From positions 310,001-374,000 of the forward strand of contig CAVTTK010000005.1 of assembly GCA_963737625.1 (NCBI GenBank): a DNA stretch of 64,000 bases, in the 5' to 3' direction. Numbering within the stretch: position 1 is the first letter of the stretch; each line of letters opens with the position of its first letter. Shown here piece by piece: positions 29,343-37,936 of the stretch. The DNA is from Bog-756 sp963737625. GTDB taxonomy: Bacteria; Actinomycetota; Acidimicrobiia; Acidimicrobiales; RAAP-2. The notes below the pieces were generated by a model. It was not told where the DNA came from, did not search any database, and worked only from the letters and a program-made list of their open reading frames with translations. The position numbers were made by a program, and so were the translations under genes.

Positions 29343-30996
29343 GTGTCCCCGGTCCGGGGGTCCGACCGCCCCGGAGGAGACCAGGCCTTCGAGCCCGACG
29401 AGGTCCGGTCGGCCGAGGCGCTGCTCAGCGGGACCGGCGCCGGCGCCGAGGGCGGCATCGTCGTCCCCTGGCCCATCCTGTTCCGCCACCGGGTCCACCG
29501 GCGCCTGTCCCGCTCGGACCGCTACCAGTGGTGGGTGCTCTGGACCGTCCTGGCCGGCCTGCTGTCGGTCAACATCACCTTCACCGTCTTCGTGGTGGCC
29601 CTGCCCCAGGTGGCCCACCAGCTCCACACCTCGGTGTCCACCCTGACCTGGACGTCCACCGGGCCCCTGCTGGCCTTCGGCGTGGCCGCCCCGGTCCTGG
29701 GCAAGCTCGGCGACCTGCGGGGCTACCGCCGGCTGTACCTCTGGGGCCTGTCCGGCGCCGCGGTCAGCGTGGTGCTGACGGCCTCGGCCCCGACGGCCGG
29801 TGTGCTGATCGCCGCCCGGCTGTTCGACGGGGTCCAGGGGGCGGCCACCGGGGCGGCATCCATGGCCCTGGTGCTCCAGGCCTTCTCCCACGAGGACCGG
29901 GTCAAGGCCATGGGCTGGTGGGCCCTGGTCGGCGCCGGTGGTCCGGTCCTCGGGGTCACCATCGGGGCGCCCATCATCCAGTACTTCGGATGGCGGGCGC
30001 TGTTCTGGGGGGAGCTGCCCCTCATGGCCGTGGCCGCCGTGCTGGCCGTCGTCGTGCTGCCCGCCCGGGACCGGCCCGAGGAACCGTCCGACCGGGCCGA
30101 CGGGGCCGACGGGGCCGGGGCCGGCCCCGAGGGCGACGAGCCGGCGCCGAGGGCGCCAGCCAGCCCGTGGCGGCAGCTGGACTGGACGGGATCATGGACC
30201 CTGGCCCTCTCGGTCACGGCCGGCCTGCTGGCCCTCAACGAGGCTCCCTCGTGGGGGTTCACCGCACCGGCCACCCTGGCCGTGTTCGCCGTGTGCCTGG
30301 CCGCCGGGGCGTTCTTCGTGGCCCACGAGCGGCGGGCTCCGAGGCCCCTCATCCCTCTGCGCTACTTCCGGATGCGCAACTTCGTGTTCCCCCTCGGGCG
30401 CCCGGACCTTCGTCAACTTCTCCTACATGGGCGGGTTCTTCCTCTTCCCCATCCTGATGGAGGGGGTCTACGGCTACAGCGAGACCCGGGCCGGGCTGGT
30501 GTCCACGGCCCGCCCGCTGCTGTTCTCCCTCGTGGCGCCGGCGGCCGGCTACGCCGCCGTCAAGGTGGGGGAGCGGCTGCTTGGTCATGGCTGGGGCTCT
30601 GGCCCTCACCGTGTCCATGCTGCATGTTCACCCAGCTCGGGGCCGACCCGTCGCTGGTGGTCATCCTCGTCGCCCTGGCCCTGTCCGGGGTGGGCAACGG
30701 GCTGTCCACCCCGTCCACGGTGTCCTCGGCCTCCAACGAGGTGGCGCCCGACGAGCTCGGGGTGATGAGCGCGGCCCAGCAGCTCATCACCCAGATCGGG
30801 ATCGTGGCCGGCATCCAGGTCATGGTCACCGTCCAGGCCTCGGCCCACGGTGGGGTGGGCTCGCTGGCCTCGTTCCACCGGGCCTACGCCGTCGGGGCCA
30901 TCGGTGCCGTCCTGGCCGGGGTGTGCGGCTTCTTCATGCGCAACACGCCGCGTGGTGGGCCGCACCGACCCGGTGCCGGACCTCCCGGTGGCCTGA
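29343..30996 (+). CDS. MFS drug transporter (EmrB/QacA-like), several frameshifts
   Basis: A major facilitator with about 14 predicted helices and an N-terminal cytoplasmic extension of about 55 residues. The first two thirds read cleanly (GPLLAFGVAAPVLGKLGDLRGYRR is the loop motif). Single inserted bases near 30398, 30585 and 30618 move the reading through all three frames and back. NFSYMGGFFLFPILMEGVYG and ALALTVSMLMFTQLGADPSL are parts of one protein spread over different frames. A fourth shift near 30950 is likely, because a tail with only G/C-ending codons (RVVGRTDPVPDLPVA) stops at 30996. Without it the frame runs to 31052 and overlaps the convergent gene. Substrate is unknown. Confidence 0.75.
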
Positions 30997-31041
30997 GCCG
31001 GGACCGGCCCACCGTCGGACGCGGCCGGACCGATCGGCCGA

Positions 31042-31449
31042 TCAGCTGGTGATGGCCAGGATGCGGGCGGCGATCTCGGCGGCCGCCGGGTCAGGGGTGG
31101 CCGTCTGGAGGGCCATCAGCTTGGCGATGTCCCCCTCCACCTTGATCTTCCCCGACATGAAGGCCTGGAGCCCGGCCTGGGGGTTGCCCTCGACCAGGAT
31201 GGCCTTGGCCACGTCGTAGTCGAGGGAGACCTTCAGGTCGACGGGCTCGATATGGCCGGTGTCGAGGACCAGCTCGCCCGAGGACGTGTCCACGTGGGCC
31301 AGCACCGTGCCCTCGCCGAAGGGCACGGCCCCGATGATCAGGTTCATCCGGATGGAGTGGTCGATGGTGGCCCCCTTGCCGTCGAACTCCGCCCGGATGG
31401 AACGCGCCTCGTCCAGCCATTCGTCGCTCAGGAACTGATAGGTGGCCAT
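31042..31449 (-). CDS. SCP2 sterol-binding domain protein
   Basis: A 135-residue single-domain protein of the sterol carrier protein 2 family, which binds lipids or fatty acyl-CoA in a hydrophobic tunnel. VDLKVSLDYDVAKAILVEGNPQAGLQAFMSGKIKVEGDIAKLMAL is the family core; the FMSGKIKVEGD segment is diagnostic. N-terminal FLSDEWLDEAR is common in actinobacterial members. It starts at ATG 31449. A 9-bp-arm palindrome 23 bases upstream may be its operator. It lies beside an MFE-2-like dehydrogenase and an esterase. Confidence 0.85.
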   Translation of the reverse strand: MATYQFLSDEWLDEARSIRAEFDGKGATIDHSIRMNLIIGAVPFGEGTVLAHVDTSSGELVLDTGHIEPVDLKVSLDYDVAKAILVEGNPQAGLQAFMSGKIKVEGDIAKLMALQTATPDPAAAEIAARILAITS

Positions 31450-31471
31450 CGGTCTCCAACTCCTTGCCCGC

Positions 31472-31494
31472 AGTGTGGTCTGGCCGACCACACT
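31472..31494. promoter_or_regulatory. Perfect palindrome upstream of the SCP2 gene, possible operator
   Basis: AGTGTGGTC and GACCACACT form 9-bp arms around a five-base centre, 23-45 bases upstream of the SCP2 start and about 90 bases before the esterase ATG on the other strand. Size and symmetry fit a dimeric TetR- or GntR-type repressor site. It could also fold as an RNA hairpin but has no T tract. No regulator gene of that type is in the neighbourhood. Confidence 0.4.
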
Positions 31495-31582
31495 AACCCG
31501 ACCCCCGGCCGCCTCCCGGGGCGGTCGGGGGTCGGGGCAGGGTGGCCGGTGGGGTCCGGTGCGGCCGGTAGCATCCGGTTCG

Positions 31583-32377
31583 ATGACTGCTCCGATCCTC
31601 CCCGGTGCCGAGCCGTGGTCCGCCGCCGGCGGTGCCCACGGCGTGCTCGTCCTGCACGGGTTCACCGGCAACCCCCAGTCCATGCGGCCCCTGGCCGAGG
31701 CGTGCGCCACGGCAGGCTTCACCGTGGAGCTGCCCCTGCTCCCCGGGCACGGCACGGCCCTCGACGACATGCTGCCCACCCGGTGGGAGGACTGGTCCGG
31801 GCCGCCGAAGCCGAGTACCAGGCGCTGGCCGCCCGGTGCGAGCAGGTGGTGGTGACCGGGCTGTCCATGGGAGGCACCCTGACCTGCTGGTTGGCCGAGC
31901 TCCACCCCGAGATCGCCGGCATCGCCGTGGTCAATCCCCTGATCCAGGCTCCTGACCAGGAGTCCCGCCAGGGCATCGCCGCCCTGGTCGAGGCGGGGAC
32001 CGAGGTACTCGACGGCATCGGCTCGGACATCAAGAAGGAGGGCATGGTCGAGGCCGCCTATCCGGGCACCCCGCTGGCCGCCGTTCTCTCCCTGTTCGAC
32101 GGGGCCGACAACGTGCGGGCCGGTCTGGGGGACATCCACTGCCCGACCCTGCTGCTGTCCAGCCGGGAGGACCACGTGGTGGAGCCGGTCTCCGGTGATG
32201 TCCTGGCCGGCTCGGTGGGCGGCCCCCTCGAGCGGGTCCATCTCGAGAACAGCTACCACGTGGCCACCCTGGACTGGGATGCACCCGCTCATCGAGAAGT
32301 CCGTGGTCGACTTCGCCGTCCGGGTCACGGGCGGCCACCCGCCCGGGCGCCCGTTGATGCGGAAACCCCTCCGATGA
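31583..32377 (+). CDS. Alpha/beta hydrolase (Est30-like carboxylesterase), two compensating frameshifts
   Basis: A serine hydrolase of about 264 residues. VLVLHGFTGNPQSMRPLAEA carries the oxyanion HGF motif, VVTGLSMGGTL the nucleophile Ser, SREDHVV the acid and NSYHVATLD the His. This order and the GFTGNPxSM segment match the Est30/monoacylglycerol lipase-like group that cleaves short or medium acyl esters. The frame slips near 31798 (one base missing after WEDWSG) and returns near 32280 (one base extra), ending FAVRVTGGHPPGRPLMRKPLR. The stop overlaps the gatC ATG (ATGA). A sequence error is the simplest explanation. Confidence 0.75.
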
Positions 32378-32682
32378 GCACCCCCGAGCGGATCACCCGG
32401 GCCGATGTGGCCCATGTGGCCGAGCTGGCCCGGCTGGAGCTGACCGATGACGAGCTGGACCTGTTCACGGTCCAGCTGGCCCAGGTGCTCGACCATGCCG
32501 CCGACGTCGCCTCGCTGGACCTGGACGGGGTGAAGCCCACGGCCCACGCCATGGCCGTCACCAACGTGCTGCGACCCGACGAGGTGCGGCCGTGCCTCGA
32601 CCGGGACGAGGTCCTGGGCCAGGCCCCCTCGGTGGAGGACCACCGGTTCCGGGTGCCCCGCATCCTGGGAGAGGCCCCGTGA
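32374..32682 (+). CDS. gatC: Aspartyl/glutamyl-tRNA amidotransferase subunit C
   Basis: A 102-residue small subunit that wraps around and stabilises GatA in the GatCAB complex. ITRADVAHVAELARLELTDDEL is the conserved N-terminal helix and FRVPRILGE the conserved end. It starts at an ATG overlapping the esterase stop, and its own stop overlaps the gatA GTG. Confidence 0.93.
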   Translation: MSTPERITRADVAHVAELARLELTDDELDLFTVQLAQVLDHAADVASLDLDGVKPTAHAMAVTNVLRPDEVRPCLDRDEVLGQAPSVEDHRFRVPRILGEAP

Positions 32683-34145
32683 ACGCCCCCCGTCCCTCGA
32701 CCTTCCTGGCCAACGCCGTCCGCTCGGGGGCCCGCTCGGCCGTGGACGTGGTGGAGGAGCACCTGGCCGCCATCGAGGCCGGGGACGGTGAGATCCACGC
32801 CTTCAACCTGGTCATCGCGGACGAGGCCCGGGCCCAGGCGGCCGAGGTGGACCGCTCCGTGGCCGACGGGGAGGACCCCGGACTCCTGGCCGGGGTGCCG
32901 GTGGCCCTGAAGGACAACCTGTGCACCCGGGGTGTGCCCACCACCTGCTCGTCCCGGATCCTCGAGGGCTGGCGTCCCCCCTACGACGCCACGGTGGTGA
33001 CCCGGCTGCGGCGGGCCGGGGCGGTGGTGGTGGGCAAGACCAACATGGACGAGTTCGCCATGGGCTCCTCCACCGAGACCTCGGCCTTCGGACCCACCCG
33101 CAACCCCCACGATCTCGGGCGTGTCCCCGGGGGCTCGTCGGGAGGGTCGGCAGCGGCGGTGGCCGCCGGCTTCGTGCCCCTGGCCCTCGGTTCGGACACC
33201 GGGGGGTCGATCCGCCAGCCGGCCGCCCTGTGCGGGGTGGTGGGCATGAAGCCCACCTACGGCACGGTGTCCCGGTACGGGCTGGTGGCCTTCGCCAGCT
33301 CGCTCGACCAGATCGGCCCGTTCGCCACCACGGTGGCCGACGCCGCCCTCCTGTTCGACGTGATCGGAGGCCACGACCCGGCCGACTCGACCTCGCTCAA
33401 CCGTCCCACGCCGAGGGTCCTCTCGGTCCTGGACGACGGCGTGGCCGGCCTGACCGTGGGGGTGCTGAGCCAGCTGCTCGAGGGGGCCGACCCCGACGTG
33501 GTGGCCCGGGTCCACCAGGCGGCCGAGGCCCTGGCCGCGGCCGGAGCCCGGGTGGAGGAGGCCTCGGTGCCCGAGGTGACCCTCGGGCTCTCGGCCTACT
33601 ACCTCATCGCCCCCGGCGAGGCGTCCTCCAACCTGGCCCGCTACGACGGCGTGCGCTACGGCCTGCGCCGGGAGGCCGAGGACACCGTGGCCATGAACAC
33701 CGCCACCCGCTCGGCCGGCTTCGGGGACGAGGTCAAGCGACGGATCATGCTGGGCACCTACGTGCTCTCCGCCGGCTACATGGACGCCTATTACAACCAG
33801 GCCCTCCGGGTGCGCACCACCATCATCGAGGGGTTCGACGCGGCCTACCGGCGGTGCGACGTCCTCCTGGGCCCGACCGCCCCCACCACCGCCTTCGCCC
33901 TGGGGGCCAAGACCGGGGACCCGCTCACCATGTACCTGTCGGACGTCTGCACCATCCCGAGCAATCTGGCCGGCCACCCGGCCATCAGCGTCCCGTTCGG
34001 AGCCGGGGACGACGGGCTCCCCGTCGGGGTCCAGCTCCTCGGGCCGGCCCTGTCCGAGGGGACCCTGTTCAAGGTGGCCGCCGTGGTCGAGGCGGCGGCC
34101 CCCACCCTCGTGCCCCCGCGGCGGGCCCAGGGGGTGCCGGCGTGA
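32679..34145 (+). CDS. gatA: Aspartyl/glutamyl-tRNA amidotransferase subunit A
   Basis: The glutaminase subunit (488 residues) that frees ammonia from glutamine for amidation of Glu-tRNA(Gln) and/or Asp-tRNA(Asn). The amidase-signature catalytic triad is visible: Lys78 in VALKDNLC, Ser153 in GGSSGGSAAAV and Ser177 in SDTGGSIRQPA. It overlaps gatC and gatB by GTGA at both ends, consistent with balanced translation of the complex. Confidence 0.96.
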   Translation: MNAPRPSTFLANAVRSGARSAVDVVEEHLAAIEAGDGEIHAFNLVIADEARAQAAEVDRSVADGEDPGLLAGVPVALKDNLCTRGVPTTCSSRILEGWRPPYDATVVTRLRRAGAVVVGKTNMDEFAMGSSTETSAFGPTRNPHDLGRVPGGSSGGSAAAVAAGFVPLALGSDTGGSIRQPAALCGVVGMKPTYGTVSRYGLVAFASSLDQIGPFATTVADAALLFDVIGGHDPADSTSLNRPTPRVLSVLDDGVAGLTVGVLSQLLEGADPDVVARVHQAAEALAAAGARVEEASVPEVTLGLSAYYLIAPGEASSNLARYDGVRYGLRREAEDTVAMNTATRSAGFGDEVKRRIMLGTYVLSAGYMDAYYNQALRVRTTIIEGFDAAYRRCDVLLGPTAPTTAFALGAKTGDPLTMYLSDVCTIPSNLAGHPAISVPFGAGDDGLPVGVQLLGPALSEGTLFKVAAVVEAAAPTLVPPRRAQGVPA

Positions 34146-35590
34146 AGCCGGGGTGGGAGATGGTGGTGGGCCTCGAGGTCCACTGCGAGCTGAAGACGGC
34201 CACCAAGCTGTTCTGCGGCTGCCCCAACATGTTCGGCGACCAGCCCAACACCAACGTGTGCCCGGTCTGCCTGGGCCTGCCCGGGTCGTTGCCGGTCATC
34301 AACCAGCGGGCCGTGGAGCTGGCCATGGCCATCGGGACGGCCCTGCACTGCGAGATCCTGCCCTCCACCTTCCACCGGAAGAACTACTTCTATCCCGACC
34401 AGGCCAAGGACTACCAGATCAGCCAGTACGACGAGCCCATCAACGTGAACGGCCACCTGGAACTGCCCGACGGCACCGTGGTGGGGATCGAGCGGGCCCA
34501 CATGGAAGAGGACACGGGCAAGACCACCCACGCCGGGGCGTCGGGCCGGATCCACGGTGCCGACTACTCACTGGTCGACTACAACCGCTCGGGGGTGCCG
34601 CTGGTGGAGATCGTCAGCCGTCCCGACATGCGGTCCTCCGCCCAGGCCCGGGCCTACGCCACCGAGCTGCGGGGGGTGCTCGTGGCCTCGGGGGCGTCCG
34701 ACGGGAAGATGGAGGAGGGATCGATGCGGGTGGACGCCAACGTCTCGGTACGCCGCTCCTCGGACGACCCCTTCGGGACCCGATGCGAGATCAAGAACCT
34801 GAACTCGGTGCGATCGCTGGGCCGGGCCATCGAGTACGAGGCCGACCGTCAGATCGCCCTCCTCGAGTCCGGTGAATCGGTGGTCCAGCAGACCCGTCAC
34901 TGGGACGAGGACGCCGGCCGCACCCAGACCCTCCGCTCCAAGGAGGACGCCTACGACTACCGCTACTTCCTGGAGCCCGACCTCGTCCCCCTGGTCCCCG
35001 ACGCCGAGTGGATCACCGCGGTGGCCGACACCATGGGGCCCATGCCCGCCGTCCGCCGGTCCCGCCTGGTGGAGCTGCTGGCCGAGGGGGGCGGCGCCTC
35101 CGAAGCCCAGGTGGACCAGGTGGCCACGGTGGTGGATCTGGGCCTCGACGGGCTGGTCATCGGGGCGGCCGCCGCCGGTGTGGCACCGGCCCTGGCCCTG
35201 GCCCGGACGTCCAACGAGGCGGCCAACGACGCCGAGGCGGCGCACGGCCTCGTCCTCGAGTCGTATGTGGCCCTCCTGACCATGGAGTCCGACGGCACGC
35301 TCACCGCCACCCAGTCCAAGGTGGTGCTGGCCGAGATGCTGGCCCAGGGGGGCGAGCCGGCGGCCATCGCCTCGGCCAAGGGGTTCGAGGCCATGTCCGA
35401 GGACTCGCTGACCGCCGTGGTGAACGAGGTGGTGGTGGCCCACCCCGAGGAGTGGGGCCGCTACTGCGGTGATGACGAGACGGACCGGAAGCGGATGCAG
35501 GGGTTCCTCACCGGCGCGGTCATGAAGTCGACGCGCGGCCAGGCCGACGCCAGGGCCGTGCAGGCCGAGCTGGACCGGCTACGGGCCTGA
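34142..35590 (+). CDS. gatB: Aspartyl/glutamyl-tRNA amidotransferase subunit B
   Basis: The kinase/amidotransferase subunit (482 residues) that binds the mischarged tRNA, activates the side-chain carboxylate and adds ammonia. VVGLEVHCELKTATKLFCGC and CPVCLGLPGSLPVIN contain the zinc-binding cysteines. YPDQAKDYQISQYDEPI and HMEEDTGK line the active site, and the C-terminal YqeY-like tail binds the tRNA elbow. It is complete and ends the gatCAB operon, converging with the GH43 gene by a 12-base overlap. Confidence 0.96.
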   Translation: MKPGWEMVVGLEVHCELKTATKLFCGCPNMFGDQPNTNVCPVCLGLPGSLPVINQRAVELAMAIGTALHCEILPSTFHRKNYFYPDQAKDYQISQYDEPINVNGHLELPDGTVVGIERAHMEEDTGKTTHAGASGRIHGADYSLVDYNRSGVPLVEIVSRPDMRSSAQARAYATELRGVLVASGASDGKMEEGSMRVDANVSVRRSSDDPFGTRCEIKNLNSVRSLGRAIEYEADRQIALLESGESVVQQTRHWDEDAGRTQTLRSKEDAYDYRYFLEPDLVPLVPDAEWITAVADTMGPMPAVRRSRLVELLAEGGGASEAQVDQVATVVDLGLDGLVIGAAAAGVAPALALARTSNEAANDAEAAHGLVLESYVALLTMESDGTLTATQSKVVLAEMLAQGGEPAAIASAKGFEAMSEDSLTAVVNEVVVAHPEEWGRYCGDDETDRKRMQGFLTGAVMKSTRGQADARAVQAELDRLRA

Positions 35591-37936
35591 GTGGGGATTC
35601 TGGCCGACGGGCAGGCTGGCAGGTAGCCCGCCGGCGGCCAGATACGCTCCGCCGGTGGTGAACCCGATACGGGTGATATCGACCTGGCGGGGAGGGTCAC
35701 CGGGCAGCTGCATCTCCGGGGTGTAGAGCAACCACACCCCGGACTGGTCGTGGTAGAGCGAGGCTTCACCGGGACCCTGGCCCTGGGCATTGGAGCTGAG
35801 GAGAGGCGTGTTCGAGTAGTCGGCGCAAGGACCGGAGGGTCCGGCGCACCACGCCACCCCGACGCCGTAGACCGGTTGGTTGAACCAGTTGCCCGTGTAG
35901 GCCAGCCAGTAGACGCCGTTGACCTTGACCATGTCTGGGGCCTCGACGATCGATCCCTGCCAGGGCTCGTCCGGGCCCATCAGGTCGGACGCCGTGCCGA
36001 CCAGGCCGAGCCCGTCAGGAGTGAGCTGCTGGGACCACAGGGTGGTGGGCGTGGACCGGCCATGGGCGTTCTGGTCCGACTTGAACAGCATCCAGTTCGT
36101 GCCGTCACTATCGGTGAAGACCCGGGGGTCGATGGAGCCGGACAGGCCCGATTGGCAGATGAAGGGTCGGGGCTGGGCGGTGAACGGACCGACGGGCGTC
36201 GACCCGGTGGCGGCTCCGATGCACTGTTCGTCCAAGGCCTGCAGATACCCGGTGAAGTACATGACGTAGACCGAGCCGAATCTGTGGATATCGGGGGCCC
36301 AGGTGAATGGGGCGGCGGCCCACGATGGCAGGACCGGCAAGGCGTCGACGGGCCGGGTCCAGGTCTGGAAGTTGGTGGTCGAAGTGACGGGCACGTTGAG
36401 GATGGCCAGGGAGGTCGTGCTGCTCGTATACAGGTAGTACCGCCCGTTGGCGCGGTAGAGGAAGGGATCGGACCGGTCCTGCTGGGGGGCTATCTGTTGA
36501 CCGGGCGCCCCGGGGTCCGTGGCCGGTGGGGGGGGCGTGGTGGTGTTGGAGGTGGAGTCGGCCAGTGACGACCCCTGCCCGATCGCTGAAGCCGACGCCG
36601 GAGGGGGAGGTTGCGTCGGGGCGGAGGCGGCATCCCGCCAGGGCTGCTGGGACACGACGAGGATGACCGTCGCCACCACGGTCACGGCGACGACCGTGGC
36701 CAGCGTCGGCACCCGCCGCCGCTTCTGCTCGGCCGCGTCGTTCTCGGGTCCGGTCAGGGACCTCTCGGGCTCCGGCGCCGGATGTGGGACAGCGGGTGGC
36801 GCTGTGGTCACTGATCCAGAGCGGGTGATCGACACGGCGCCTGCCGGCCTGGTCTCCTCGGTTACCTCGACCGGTGCTTCAGTAACCACTGGGGGTGACG
36901 GGGGCGAGGTTGGCGCAGTTGTCGACGCCGTGGTGTCCGGTGCCTTTGCCGGTCGGGTACCCGGATCCCGCTGGGGAGTGGGCGAGGCCGATTCCGCCTC
37001 GGCCGGTTCGCTTGGAGGCGACGCCGCCGCACTCCGCGGCGCCGGGCTCGCGGCTAGGGCCACGGCCGATGGTGGCGCGTCGGTTCCCGGTGGCGTCGAC
37101 GGAGGGGGCTCCGAGTTGGTTGGTGCCACGAGGGTCCGGTGTAGGTCGCTCGTCGGCTGCGTCGCTGTCGTTCGTGATGAAGGAAGCGGAGGCGGCAATT
37201 CTGTTGTGGACGACTTCCCGACAGGTGACTGGATTCGGTCGGCGGGTTGCCTCTGTGGTTCACGGGCCGCAGATGCCGTGACCGAACTCGGGGGCGGGAC
37301 CTCTGGAGATGTGCGTTTGACGGTGGACGTATCGGATCCGGATCGAGAGGGAGTCAAGGCCACGGGCATGGAGCGCCCGACAGGGGGACTGACCACCGAT
37401 CCCGGCTCGGCGACGGGCTCAGTCTCGGTTCCGTTCGCCAACCTGAAGCCATTCTTCGCCGGCTTCACTGCCTTCGCCGGCTTCACTGCCTTCGCCGGCT
37501 TCACTGCCTTCGCCGGCTTCATCGCCTTGGGGGGCTTCGGCGGCTTCACTGCCTTTGGCGGCTTAGGCGCCTTGGGGGGCTTCGCCGGCTTCACTGCTTT
37601 CGGCGGCTTCACTGCCTTCGGCGGCTTAGGCGCCTTGGGGGGCTTCGGCGGCTTCACTGCCTTGGGGGGCTTCGGCGGCTTCATGGGTTTCGGGGGCTTC
37701 ACGGCTTTCGGGGGCTTCACGGCTTTCGGGGGCCTCGGCTGTTTGGCGGGCCGTAACCGCCTCACCACGCTGACGATGCTGGCCGGCGCTGATTGATCCA
37801 GGCGGTTGTCCGATGGCTCGCCAGCATCGGCGGCCACCGGTGGAGCTAGGGGCGGCGCAGCGCTCTGCGGCGTCGCCTTTGGCGCGAGCAGATCGTAGAC
37901 ACTGCTCTCCTCTGTAGTCCCCCCACCCCGATGCAT
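35579..37936 (-). CDS. Membrane-anchored GH43-like glycosidase with a long Lys/Pro repeat N-terminus
   Basis: A 785-residue protein. Residues about 64-161 are a Lys-Pro-Ala repeat (units such as PPKAVK and PAKAVK). A Pro/Ser/Thr-rich linker follows, then one transmembrane helix near residues 407-427 (TLATVVAVTVVATVILVV) after an RRR stretch, a second Thr/Pro linker, and a C-terminal five-bladed glycosidase domain from about residue 483. Family 43 marks are RSDPFLY (general base Asp), FTWAPDIH, SGSIDPRVF and SIVEAPDMVKVNGVYWLAYTG (general acid Glu). Arabinan or xylan side chains are the usual substrates. The positive-inside rule puts the basic repeat in the cytoplasm and the enzyme outside. 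The start ATG lacks a clear ribosome-binding site. Confidence 0.8.
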   Translation of the reverse strand: MHRGGGTTEESSVYDLLAPKATPQSAAPPLAPPVAADAGEPSDNRLDQSAPASIVSVVRRLRPAKQPRPPKAVKPPKAVKPPKPMKPPKPPKAVKPPKPPKAPKPPKAVKPPKAVKPAKPPKAPKPPKAVKPPKPPKAMKPAKAVKPAKAVKPAKAVKPAKNGFRLANGTETEPVAEPGSVVSPPVGRSMPVALTPSRSGSDTSTVKRTSPEVPPPSSVTASAAREPQRQPADRIQSPVGKSSTTELPPPLPSSRTTATQPTSDLHRTLVAPTNSEPPPSTPPGTDAPPSAVALAASPAPRSAAASPPSEPAEAESASPTPQRDPGTRPAKAPDTTASTTAPTSPPSPPVVTEAPVEVTEETRPAGAVSITRSGSVTTAPPAVPHPAPEPERSLTGPENDAAEQKRRRVPTLATVVAVTVVATVILVVSQQPWRDAASAPTQPPPPASASAIGQGSSLADSTSNTTTPPPPATDPGAPGQQIAPQQDRSDPFLYRANGRYYLYTSSTTSLAILNVPVTSTTNFQTWTRPVDALPVLPSWAAAPFTWAPDIHRFGSVYVMYFTGYLQALDEQCIGAATGSTPVGPFTAQPRPFICQSGLSGSIDPRVFTDSDGTNWMLFKSDQNAHGRSTPTTLWSQQLTPDGLGLVGTASDLMGPDEPWQGSIVEAPDMVKVNGVYWLAYTGNWFNQPVYGVGVAWCAGPSGPCADYSNTPLLSSNAQGQGPGEASLYHDQSGVWLLYTPEMQLPGDPPRQVDITRIGFTTGGAYLAAGGLPASLPVGQNPHSGP
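37455..37746 (-). repeat. In-frame 18-bp-type tandem repeats encoding the Lys/Pro region
   Basis: At 37455-37526 four 18-bp units are identical or nearly so, each encoding AVKPAK or close to it. Up to 37746 the repeats become more varied (PPKPPKA, PPKAPK, PPKAVK). The identical block implies recent slippage or unequal exchange. Repeat length is always a multiple of three, so the frame is preserved. Confidence 0.8.

Noticed and set aside
27420..29891. 823-codon minus-strand open frame
   Set aside because: Antisense to the methylase, SDR and MFS genes. It is rich in His/Gly/Gln with no motif, as expected from GC-rich antisense reading.
36519..37796. Plus-strand Gly/Phe-rich frame opposite the GH43 gene, resembling a structural repeat protein
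   Set aside because: It is the antisense reading of the Lys/Pro repeat; the minus strand carries a recognisable glycosidase domain and membrane helix.
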